In this document: in pieces, positions 1 through 5,925 of the stretch
Layout: each line of letters starts with the position of its first letter
Position numbering within the stretch: position 1 is the first letter of the stretch
Assembly: GCA_021767325.1 (NCBI GenBank)
Contig: JAASTM010000111.1
Location: forward strand, 1 to 7,222
Length of the DNA stretch: 7,222 bases
From: Spirochaetales bacterium
GTDB lineage: Bacteria; Spirochaetota; Spirochaetia; DSM-16054; Sediminispirochaetaceae
Direction: 5' to 3'
The notes under the pieces: generated by a model
Database searches by the model: none
The model's input: only the letters and a program-made list of their open reading frames with translations
What the model was told of the DNA's origin: nothing
Position numbers and translations under genes: made by a program

Positions 1-798
1 AACATCTCTGTCCTCCAATATAACAGTAGTGTCTTTGGAGTATTTATCGCCAATGGTGGCAATCCCTGATACTATATGCCAGTTTTCAAAATCATACCCA
101 ACATTAGGTTCTGCTGATATTGATTGTGTAGCTCCAGGAGCCACTGATACAGGACTCAAAGGGCTTACACTACCGTGACCATCGCTTGACAGGGTGAGTT
201 GATATGTAATAGTGGTAAATTCAGATTCGACTGTAGCTGGCCCATTCACAAGAGTGATATATGTACTCTGAGCTCCGGAATCTTGCAACTCCAGTATGCC
301 ATTTGTTGTTTTCCAGCCAGCAAAATAATAGCCCGCATCAGGAAGAGCTTTGATCTCAAAGGGTTCTCCGATAATTACATCTGCCACCTCTCCTGAAGGA
401 TTGCTTGACCCCCCTACAGAAGAATTCACCGTAAGAGAAGAAGAAAAAAGTGCACGAATTTCCGCTTGTTTATCTTGCAGGGTTACGGCTGTTTCCTTTT
501 TCTTTGAATCCTCGATGGTAGCTTTGCCTGAAAGCACGACCCATTCAACAAAATAACACTCTTCTGAAGCAGTTGCCTCAATAGTCTTCGATTCTCCAAG
601 TCCTATTTCAATAGTTCCTGACGGATATACTTCACCGCCACCCAGGGTGGTTAAATTCAAATAATTTTTAGTTTTTGCCTTATCGACTGCTTCTTCCACC
701 TCTTGGTAGAGGTCGATCGGCCCGGGACAGGAGAGTGCAACAATACTTATAATTACGATAGTGCATACTCCCACTATTCGTATGATTAAATTCTTCAT
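1..798 (-). CDS. Repeat lipoprotein with tandem InlB-B-like domains (partial, C-terminus beyond window)
   Basis: This reading frame is open from the start codon to the window edge (266 codons, no stop). The N-terminus is a lipoprotein signal: a short basic start, a hydrophobic stretch at residues 4-22, then VALSC with the lipid-anchored cysteine at residue 24. The lipobox is relaxed (Ala at -3, Leu at -2, Ser at -1), as tolerated in spirochaetes. After a short linker come three similar beta-rich units of about 75 residues (about 47-118, 122-194 and 199 to the edge). Each has an early G-G/G-S turn with a P-x-G or S-P element, a hydrophobic-G-x-x-x-x-I-x-A segment, and an aromatic-x-x-W core with Trp86, Trp162 and Trp240. 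This matches the divergent InlB B-repeat / bacterial repeat family, which forms extracellular stalks or binding modules. The ATG at 798 is preferred over the ATG at 804 because GGGAGG at 811-806 lies 7 bases before 798 but only 1 base before 804. The gene starts 2 bases after the stop of the upstream transglutaminase gene. It is noticeably AT-richer than its neighbours, so separate acquisition is possible. The ligand is unknown. Confidence 0.85.
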   Translation of the reverse strand, partial: MKNLIIRIVGVCTIVIISIVALSCPGPIDLYQEVEEAVDKAKTKNYLNLTTLGGGEVYPSGTIEIGLGESKTIEATASEECYFVEWVVLSGKATIEDSKKKETAVTLQDKQAEIRALFSSSLTVNSSVGGSSNPSGEVADVIIGEPFEIKALPDAGYYFAGWKTTNGILELQDSGAQSTYITLVNGPATVESEFTTITYQLTLSSDGHGSVSPLSPVSVAPGATQSISAEPNVGYDFENWHIVSGIATIGDKYSKDTTVILEDRDV

Positions 799-800
799 TT

Positions 801-2924
801 TCATTCCTCCCAAATCATCACCGAATACATACGGCTTATATCCATTGCCCGTGCTTTATTTTGCTTCTGGTTTCCCAGATAAGCGAAGCGTTGTGCCAGC
901 TCGGCGGATACACTGCTTAATCGTCTGTGCGTGTTGCTTGCAGATTCATATTCCTCCTTGGCGTATTGAACCCGGGCCATACCCAGCAGCGCCGCATAAT
1001 TGTCGGGAGCGGTTACGAGTACCTGGCTGTAGGACCGGTGTGCGGCGGCATACTCTTTCCGGAGGTAGGCGAGATTCCCCAGATTCACAAGAGCCGGTAC
1101 GTAATCACTCTTCCGTGCAATTGCCGTTTGGAACTGTTCTTCTGCCAATTCGTAGCGGCCATAACGGGCATAGAGTACCCCCAGGCTGTTGTAGGGGCGA
1201 ACATCGCCAGGGCGAGAGCGGATGCGGGACTTCAACTCGCCTTCCTTGGCGGCAATCTCCCGGCTGACGAAGAGGTCAAGCTCGTTGCGGAAGGCGTTGG
1301 CCATTGTTGCTCGAAGAGGAATGTCCACCTGGTAGTCGGAAATACCGAAGGCTACAGGCTCATAGCTCTTCCAGGCTTCGGCGGTGGAAAAGAAGCCGGC
1401 ACGGCCTGTAGGCTCGTGCTCGCGCCACTGCCGCGCCCCTTCGGTCCAGGCAGTCAGGAAGCCCTTATTCAGCAGCGTTGTCTCTACTGGCACCCAGACT
1501 GACCCGTCCTCCCGTTGAATCAGCTCACCTTTACGGGATAAGGCGTGTCTGGTTTTGCTGGCATCCTCCTCCAGACGGAAGGCGGTGTAGATGTGTCCAG
1601 GGACTGTAATGAAGGCAGTGGACACGCCTACAGCTTCCAGGAGAGCCGCAAAGGTGGCCGAGAGATCGTCACAGTCGCCGGCGCGGTACTGCAGGGTCTG
1701 GCGTGGAAATTGCACAGTGTCAACCGCATTAGCATCGGCGGAGAACTCGGCATAGGCACTGGAGGGGTCCACCACATATGAGCAGCGGTGCTGTTGCAGG
1801 GCAGTGAAGAGGGCCATTGCCAGCTGCAGCTCCCTGCCAATGGCAGGGATGCCCTGTTCATCGAGGATGGAGGCGATGTTGCGGGCGAAGCGCTGGATCT
1901 CCTCATCCCGGGCAGTGACAAAGGCCGCGATTTTCTGATCGTCGTCCCAGCGTAGAGCGTTTCGGTCATAAGTATCGAGGGTAATCACCTCGGTATCGGC
2001 TCCGGAGCGACCCGATACCTTGTACTCGGCCTCCAGCTCGGCGGCCACTTTTGCGCCTTCGGTAATTGAAAGGATTTCTTCGGTGAAGAGGGCATAAATG
2101 TCAATTTCCTGCGCGTCCCCCGGGGCGAGCCGCTCCACTCTGGCGCTTAGTTTCGGGGCATCCATGAACTGCCGTAGGCTCAGTCGAATCTCTATGTCTT
2201 CCACTGCCCGGCTGCCCTTGTTTACTACGTTGACGCTTCCGATGGGGTGGTCGTCGTAGTGCTTGTAGAGCACGGGAAAGACCCGGTCTACGCTGACAGA
2301 TGTGAAATGTATGTATCCATCCAATGGCATCGTTCCAACCGGGGCGAAGTCGGAACGTGGAATGGCAGCATTCCCCGGCCCGCCGAGGCGTAGCGTGGTA
2401 CCGATAGAGAGGGAAAGGCCTTCGTAAAGATTCACATAAGAATCGTAGCCGAGGCTTAGATCGAGTTGCATATCAGAAGACAGAAGAAAAGCGGCTCCAG
2501 CTCCGGCGCCATATGTCAGGCCCACCGCATCCCCTGAGGCAATGCCGGTGAGAGCTCCATAGAAGCCTCCAGCGTAAGCTCGGGTAAAGAGAGTTAAGCG
2601 GCTCCCCGCAGGCATCGAGGCTTGCGCCCCTAAACTCGCCCGTAGCAGTGTGAGGTTGGAGGATGCGGCAAAACCGGCCTCGTCGAGGCTAAGTGGAATG
2701 AATGCGTAGCCCGCTTCTACCATTGGGGTGATCGGCTCAGCTGCAGGAAGGCCCATCATTACCTGAATGCGTCCACCTATGCCGAAGTTGTAGCTATCAG
2801 CTCGGCTACCTACGGGTAAAAAGGTTTCAGGACTTGCCTTTATTCCAGTACTCAGACTTTCATCTGCACCGCACATCGCAATTAGTACCGCTGTTAACAG
2901 AGCTGTTAATACCCATCGTCTCAT
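801..2924 (-). CDS. Secreted transglutaminase-like / TPR protein with beta-barrel-like N-terminus
   Basis: This is a 707-residue exported protein. Residues 1-18 or so form a signal peptide (MRRW, then a hydrophobic stretch), probably cut near C-G-A. Residues about 35-181 alternate Gly/aromatic beta-strands and turns like a small outer-membrane beta-barrel. Residues about 200-318 look like a beta-sandwich with a CARDB-like pattern. Residues about 365-485 are a transglutaminase-like (papain-fold) domain: the GDCDDLSATFAALL motif carries Cys418 and VPGHIYTAF carries His444. The third catalytic position, usually Asp, falls in WVPVETT and is Glu481 here. Residues about 570-665 contain two clear TPR repeats (NSLGVLYARYGRYELAEEQF and NLGNLAYLRKEYAAAHRSY) and a weaker third. 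The family cleaves or crosslinks peptides or amides; the substrate here is unknown. The start is the ATG at 2924: GGAGG at 2934-2930 sits 5 bases upstream, while the in-frame GTG at 2930 lies inside that ribosome site. The repeat lipoprotein gene follows after 2 bases, so the pair is probably co-translated. Confidence 0.85.
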   Translation of the reverse strand: MRRWVLTALLTAVLIAMCGADESLSTGIKASPETFLPVGSRADSYNFGIGGRIQVMMGLPAAEPITPMVEAGYAFIPLSLDEAGFAASSNLTLLRASLGAQASMPAGSRLTLFTRAYAGGFYGALTGIASGDAVGLTYGAGAGAAFLLSSDMQLDLSLGYDSYVNLYEGLSLSIGTTLRLGGPGNAAIPRSDFAPVGTMPLDGYIHFTSVSVDRVFPVLYKHYDDHPIGSVNVVNKGSRAVEDIEIRLSLRQFMDAPKLSARVERLAPGDAQEIDIYALFTEEILSITEGAKVAAELEAEYKVSGRSGADTEVITLDTYDRNALRWDDDQKIAAFVTARDEEIQRFARNIASILDEQGIPAIGRELQLAMALFTALQQHRCSYVVDPSSAYAEFSADANAVDTVQFPRQTLQYRAGDCDDLSATFAALLEAVGVSTAFITVPGHIYTAFRLEEDASKTRHALSRKGELIQREDGSVWVPVETTLLNKGFLTAWTEGARQWREHEPTGRAGFFSTAEAWKSYEPVAFGISDYQVDIPLRATMANAFRNELDLFVSREIAAKEGELKSRIRSRPGDVRPYNSLGVLYARYGRYELAEEQFQTAIARKSDYVPALVNLGNLAYLRKEYAAAHRSYSQVLVTAPDNYAALLGMARVQYAKEEYESASNTHRRLSSVSAELAQRFAYLGNQKQNKARAMDISRMYSVMIWEE

Positions 2925-3011
2925 AGACACCTCCGTAGTCGTTTAGTCTGCATGTCTACCGTATTCACCAACCGTTGCAAAATCGTTGCATGCAGCGATA
3001 CAATCATACTT
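2925..3011. promoter_or_regulatory. Leader region of the transglutaminase operon with direct and inverted repeats
   Basis: This is the untranslated stretch before the minus-strand operon. It contains the ribosome binding site GGAGG (2934-2930). It also holds a direct repeat CGTTGCA at 2973-2979 and 2984-2990 (period 11 bases, one helical turn), overlapping the palindrome TGCATGCA (2987-2994). A 7-base inverted pair, CTGCATG (2948-2954) and CATGCAG (2989-2995), flanks it. I see no convincing -35/-10 pair. The repeats could be an operator, but this rests only on spacing and symmetry. Confidence 0.3.
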
Positions 3012-3128
3012 TTAACTAATTTTATGCTCGCTAAATAGTCGCAACATCGGGGAAACATGCGTAGTTGTAATTTTTTTATTCATTAGTGCATTCAAAAGGA
3101 TCTTTAAACTACCACTGATAATTTTAAC
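3012..3128. other. AT-rich stretch with no recognisable gene
   Basis: The minus-strand frame stays open here down to a TAA at 3014-3012, but the encoded residues match nothing I recognise. The expected continuation of the transposase (zinc-binding cysteines after the F-L-x-C-x-D segment) is absent in all three minus frames. Composition is AT-rich. It is most likely intergenic DNA joined to the transposase remnant by a deletion. Confidence 0.45.
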
Positions 3129-3335
3129 TGCGTGGATGTATGCCATGTCTTGCGGGTAATCGGCGCAGGTAAGAAAGTGCTCGCTCATCGACAGGATCCA
3201 TTCGAGACGAAACTTACCATATGTTTCGGCATACTCCTCATCGTACCGACTGAGGAAATCGGAAAAATGCCGCTCGAAGATCCTTTGGAGAGTGTCTCTT
3301 CTCCGTGGAAGGTATTCGGGATTCTTTTTTACCAC
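3129..3335 (-). pseudogene. N-terminal remnant of an IS91-family transposase
   Basis: About 69 residues read from VVKKNPEYLPRRRDT through the YAETYGKFRLEWIL region to HFLTCADYPQDMAYIHA. This resembles the start of IS91-type (Y2 rolling-circle, HUH) transposases: an N-P-E-Y-x-P-R-R opening, a helix ending in an H-F-x-x-F segment, Y-G-x-x-R, and F-L-x-C-x-D before the zinc-binding cysteines. The cysteines and the whole catalytic domain are missing, so it cannot transpose. The frame is also open upstream to 3536, but those residues have no transposase character and are antisense to the oxidoreductase remnant. A GTG at 3335 could have been the original start, but no ribosome site precedes it. The family call is from memory of the motif pattern, not a database match. 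Confidence 0.55.
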
Positions 3336-3381
3336 GTCCGAAACAGGGCTTAGCCAGATGCACAGCAATGAGCTCAATCCA

Positions 3382-3672
3382 TTGCTGCAGGTGTTGTCCG
3401 AGACGGTGTTTCCTCTGCTGAAAGATCGGGTGATAGGACGGTTCTCATATACCCCCCTGAGTATTGAAAGGCGGATCGGCAGCTCCGAAGGTGCGATTAC
3501 GGGCTGGTCATTTGAAGAGCCGGTCCCCGTCGTCAACCGTATTCAAAAAGGTTCCAGCTCCGTACGAACGCCCATACCGCATGTCCTGCAGGCGGACTAA
3601 TGGGCTAATAGCCCCGCCGGAGAGCTTATGTTGGTGTTTACCGTATAATTGGCGCCGAACGAATTAAATAAC
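3382..3672 (+). pseudogene. C-terminal remnant of an FAD-dependent oxidoreductase (phytoene desaturase / retinol saturase-like)
   Basis: This is the last 97 or so codons of a CrtI/retinol-saturase-type flavoprotein. Visible hallmarks are FSYTPLSIERRIGSSEGAI, GWSFEEPVPVV, and the terminal FAD-binding segment TPIPHVLQA followed by D-stop-W-A-N-S-P-A-G. Intact relatives read roughly L-Q-A-G-Q-W-x-Y-S-P-A-G here, so the TAA at 3598-3600 replaces a Gln codon. A second TAA at 3646-3648 falls in what is normally the L-T-G-x-L-A-A-D stretch, and L-A-P-N-E-L-N follows it. The N-terminal dinucleotide-binding fold is absent: upstream sequence in this frame is antisense to the transposase remnant. With two stops and more than three quarters of the protein missing, the gene is dead. 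It probably lay upstream of lipB in the same orientation before being truncated. Confidence 0.7.
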
Positions 3673-3707
3673 TGTAACTTTATTTCGGTCAGTGCCCGAA
3701 AAGGGGT

Positions 3708-3736
3708 TTGAACAAGCGCGGACATCGGAGTAAAGT
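3708..3736 (+). promoter_or_regulatory. Candidate promoter for lipBA
   Basis: TTGAAC (3708-3713) and TAAAGT (3731-3736) are separated by 17 bases. They match the sigma-70 consensus at 5 of 6 and 4 of 6 positions. The predicted transcription start, 7 bases past the -10 box, is 3743, the A of the lipB ATG, which would give a leaderless mRNA. Alternatives are a TACAAT at 3736-3741 without a good -35, and a perfect TATAAT at 3644-3649 inside the oxidoreductase remnant, also lacking a clear -35. The last would leave an ordinary leader containing the GGAG at 3727-3730. Confidence 0.35.
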
Positions 3737-3742
3737 ACAATT

Positions 3743-4438
3743 ATGCTGTTACAAATTGCCGATCTCGGCCGGATAGACTATCAGGAAGCCCTCGATCTCC
3801 AATACCAGCTGATTGAAAAATGCAGCCGGGAAGAGATACCGGATACACTCCTGCTGTTGGAGCATCCGCACGTGGTGACCCTGGGCAAGCGGGGGGAGAA
3901 CTCGGACTTGCTGTTTTCGTACGATTTTCTAAAAAGCAAGGGAATTAGCACCGCTTGGGTCGACCGCGGGGGCCAGGCAACTTATCACGGGCCCGGGCAA
4001 TTGGTGGGATATCCGATCATCAATCTGCGGCATCATCAGCGTAAAATTAAGCGCTTTGTGCACAACATCGAGACCTTTCTGATCGAGCTCCTTGGAAGGC
4101 ACTACGACATAGAGTGCCACACCGAGGATGACTATATTGGAGTGTGGGTGGAAAACCGCAAGATTGCGGCCATCGGCATTTCTATTCATAAAGGGGTCAG
4201 CATGCACGGCTTTGCCCTGAATGTGTGTACCGATTTGAGCTACTTTTCATACATCATCCCGTGCGGAATCAGCGGCGGCGGCCGCGGAGTTACCTCAATT
4301 TTCAAGGAGCTGGGGAACGGGACCGAGGTCACGGTTGCGGCAGTTATGCAAAAGGCCGGGCCGCTGTTTGCCGAGATATTCGGCTATGAAAGTATCGAGG
4401 GCATTTCAAAAAGCGCTTTAGAGGAGCAGCTACAGTGA
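3743..4438 (+). CDS. lipB: Octanoyltransferase LipB (lipoate-protein ligase B)
   Basis: This cytoplasmic enzyme moves octanoyl from octanoyl-ACP to a lysine of lipoyl domains (pyruvate and 2-oxoglutarate dehydrogenases, glycine cleavage H protein). It is the first step of de novo lipoate attachment. At 231 residues it has normal family length. Hallmarks in order: [11 protein letters not shown] (41-51), [17 protein letters not shown] (75-91), [10 protein letters not shown] (139-148) with the conserved Lys140, the HGFALNV segment (155-161), and IIPCGI with the acyl-accepting Cys174. Both catalytic residues are therefore present. The ATG start fits the usual M-x-L-x-x-x-D-L-G opening. The only ribosome-site-like sequence, GGAG at 3727-3730, is 12 bases upstream, which is long. 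The 3' end overlaps lipA by 4 bases. The region just upstream is decayed gene debris, so any promoter must lie in or after that debris. Confidence 0.97.
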   Translation: MLLQIADLGRIDYQEALDLQYQLIEKCSREEIPDTLLLLEHPHVVTLGKRGENSDLLFSYDFLKSKGISTAWVDRGGQATYHGPGQLVGYPIINLRHHQRKIKRFVHNIETFLIELLGRHYDIECHTEDDYIGVWVENRKIAAIGISIHKGVSMHGFALNVCTDLSYFSYIIPCGISGGGRGVTSIFKELGNGTEVTVAAVMQKAGPLFAEIFGYESIEGISKSALEEQLQ

Positions 4439-5439
4439 AGGAATCGAATCAGGATTCAAAGCCAACGCCGAAAATGACGCCGAAACCCGAATGGCTGCGA
4501 GTGCCGATCCGCAGCGGAGGAAACCTCAGCTCGGTCAAGCGTATGCTGAAAGAGCTGCACCTGAACACCGTGTGCGAGGCAGCCAACTGCCCGAACCGGA
4601 TGGAGTGCTTCAGCAGCCGTACCGCCACCTTTATGATCCTGGGAAATATCTGTACCCGTAATTGCGGTTTTTGTGATGTGCCGGCCGGAAAGCCGCAAGC
4701 CGTGCAGGCGGATGAACCGGAGCGGCTGGCCGCAGCGGTGGAGCGTCTCGGCTTGATTCATGTAGTGATAACCTCGGTTACCCGCGACGACCTTCCCGAC
4801 GGCGGGGCGGGGCACTTTGCCGCCACGGTGGAAGCCATCCGGAAAAAAACGCCCACAGCGACCATCGAGCTGCTGATACCCGACCTGCAGGGTGACCGGG
4901 CCGCCCTGAAAACAGTCATGGACTCCGGCCCGGATATTCTCAACCACAACCTCGAAACCATCCCGCGTCTCTATCCGCATGTCCGTCCCCAGGCCGATTA
5001 CCGGCAGTCACTGGAAGTCCTGCGGCGGGCCAAGGAGCTCAACCCTCATGTCTATACCAAATCGGGTTTGATGGTCGGCTTGGGTGAAAGCGAGAACGAA
5101 ATCCACAAAGTTATGGATGATCTGCGCAGCATCGACTGTGATTTTCTGACCATCGGCCAGTACCTGCCCCCCAGCAAAAGCCATTTTTCGGTCGCCGAGT
5201 ATATCCACCCGGACATTTTTAAGGCGTATCAGCGAACCGGCTACCAAAAAGGCTTTGCCTTCGTGGCCGCGGCCCCCTTCGTCCGCAGCTCCTACAAGGC
5301 CGAAGAGATGCTCTCGGCCATGAGTGAATCGTCGGAAGAACGACTTCCGCATAAACTCGAAAAACTGGATACAGAAACTGAACAAAGAAACGCAGAAGAG
5401 GGGTTCGAGGCACAGAACGAAGTCTGGCCGGAATACTGA
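4435..5439 (+). CDS. lipA: Lipoyl synthase LipA (radical SAM)
   Basis: This radical SAM enzyme inserts two sulfur atoms at C6 and C8 of protein-bound octanoyl groups. It follows LipB in the same pathway. The 334-residue product carries both iron-sulfur cluster motifs: the auxiliary cluster C-x4-C-x5-C (Cys47, Cys52, Cys58, in [12 protein letters not shown]) and the radical SAM cluster C-x3-C-x2-C (Cys73, Cys77, Cys80, in [10 protein letters not shown]). The C-terminal RSSY motif, whose serine ligates the auxiliary cluster, is at 284-287. Other family signatures include [34 protein letters not shown] and TIGQYLPPS. The GTG start lies in GTGA, overlapping the lipB stop, with GAGGAG 8 bases upstream at 4421-4426. 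This implies translational coupling. The tail after residue 295 is charged and Glu-rich, about 30 residues longer than in many LipA proteins, and probably disordered. Confidence 0.98.
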   Translation: MKESNQDSKPTPKMTPKPEWLRVPIRSGGNLSSVKRMLKELHLNTVCEAANCPNRMECFSSRTATFMILGNICTRNCGFCDVPAGKPQAVQADEPERLAAAVERLGLIHVVITSVTRDDLPDGGAGHFAATVEAIRKKTPTATIELLIPDLQGDRAALKTVMDSGPDILNHNLETIPRLYPHVRPQADYRQSLEVLRRAKELNPHVYTKSGLMVGLGESENEIHKVMDDLRSIDCDFLTIGQYLPPSKSHFSVAEYIHPDIFKAYQRTGYQKGFAFVAAAPFVRSSYKAEEMLSAMSESSEERLPHKLEKLDTETEQRNAEEGFEAQNEVWPEY

Positions 5440-5474
5440 GCGGAGTAAGCTATCTGACCGGAATTAATTACAAA

Positions 5475-5777
5475 CTACCGCCGCTTTGCGCTCGAACCGC
5501 CGCCTCCCAGAAATGCCATCGCGCCGAGCAGGAAGCCGAAGTTGTACCAGCCGCCGGTGTTTGGGAAGGCGTATATTTCGTAGTCGGTGAACAGGCTGCC
5601 GATAAAGCTGAACAGAATCAGAAATCCGTGCAGCAGGCCGTGAAAAAAGCCCGGCGGATTCTCGACCGCTCCTGTCTGCTGGGTGGCACAGCTGCTTATC
5701 AGCAGCAGCACCAGTGTTCCAAAAAATATCAATGCGGCCTGCCGGCGGCGGTTCCTTGTATCGATTTCAGGTTTCAT
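5475..5777 (-). CDS. Small putative lipoprotein with two hydrophobic segments, unknown function
   Basis: This 100-residue protein has an arginine-rich start (residues 8-12), a hydrophobic stretch at 15-27, then LISSC with Cys30 as the likely lipidation site. The mature part is about 71 residues. It contains a hydrophobic segment with paired His-Gly (FFHGLLHGFLILFSFIGSLF, 44-63), an IYAFPNTGGWYNFGFLLG block (68-85), and a Gly-rich basic tail. I recall small uncharacterised bacterial proteins with the same H-G-F...F-x-F-I-x-S-L-F and G-G-W-Y-x-F-G-F-L-L-G pattern, but know no function. The gene is convergent with lipA (35 bases between stops, no clear terminator hairpin) and divergent from the ManD-like gene. 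There is no ribosome site before the ATG; instead TATAAT ends 6 bases before it. No other in-frame start codon lies just upstream. Confidence 0.8.
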   Translation of the reverse strand: MKPEIDTRNRRRQAALIFFGTLVLLLISSCATQQTGAVENPPGFFHGLLHGFLILFSFIGSLFTDYEIYAFPNTGGWYNFGFLLGAMAFLGGGGSSAKRR

Positions 5778-5783
5778 GCTTTC

Positions 5784-5789
5784 ATTATA
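5784..5789 (-). promoter_or_regulatory. Perfect -10 box of the small lipoprotein gene
   Basis: Read on the minus strand, 5789-5784 is TATAAT. Its predicted start point falls at 5777, the A of the ATG, implying a leaderless transcript. The -35 region at 17-base spacing (5812-5807, AGGATA) matches only 3 of 6 consensus positions, so an activator or a different sigma factor may be needed. Confidence 0.4.
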
Positions 5790-5839
5790 GCGCGGTTTGC
5801 GGAAAGTATCCTCTAAAAAATCGCGTTCTGGCTATCTGC

Positions 5840-5851
5840 CCGCCGCGGCGG
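5840..5851. promoter_or_regulatory. 12-base GC palindrome between divergent genes
   Basis: CCGCCGCGGCGG is a perfect inverted repeat. It lies between the minus promoter of the small lipoprotein gene and the plus promoter of the ManD-like gene. It could be an operator serving either gene, but a short all-G/C palindrome can arise by chance in GC-rich DNA. Confidence 0.2.
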
Positions 5852-5890
5852 CGTCCCCTCCCCAGACTCACACCGGATCCCACATTCTGC

Positions 5891-5919
5891 TTGACAGCTC
5901 ATGGACAGCGGCCTACCAT
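5891..5919 (+). promoter_or_regulatory. Candidate promoter of the ManD-like gene
   Basis: A perfect TTGACA (5891-5896) is followed after 17 bases by TACCAT (5914-5919; 4 of 6 consensus positions, including the conserved TA and final T). The predicted transcription start is 5926, the first base of the GTG start codon. No ribosome binding site is visible, which agrees with a leaderless mRNA. Confidence 0.45.
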
Positions 5920-5925
5920 CAAAGA

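Noticed and set aside
927..1502. 191-codon open frame on the plus strand
   Set aside because: It is antisense to the transglutaminase/TPR gene, which has clear domains and a strong ribosome site; its own translation shows no recognisable domain.
2928..2930. GTG at 2930 as the start of the transglutaminase/TPR gene
   Set aside because: This codon is part of the GGAGGTG ribosome binding site; the ATG at 2924 has correct spacing.
3012..3536. A 174-codon open frame on the minus strand as an intact gene
   Set aside because: Only the middle (about 3335-3129) resembles a transposase. The upstream third is antisense to the oxidoreductase remnant, the tail matches nothing, and no ribosome site precedes the first ATG.
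3602..3614. GGGCT-AAT-AGCCC hairpin as a terminator
   Set aside because: The stem is only 5 bases, no T-run follows, and the sequence is explained as decayed W-A-N-S-P coding sequence.
4456..4980. 174-codon open frame on the minus strand
   Set aside because: It lies entirely opposite lipA, whose cluster motifs are unambiguous.
5440..5474. Bidirectional terminator between lipA and the convergent lipoprotein gene
   Set aside because: No inverted repeat of useful length or flanking T-run could be found in these 35 bases.
5797..5925. TTG at 5797 as the start of the ManD-like protein (adds 43 residues)
   Set aside because: The added residues resemble noncoding translation, overlap both candidate promoters, and the family N-terminus aligns from the GTG at 5926.
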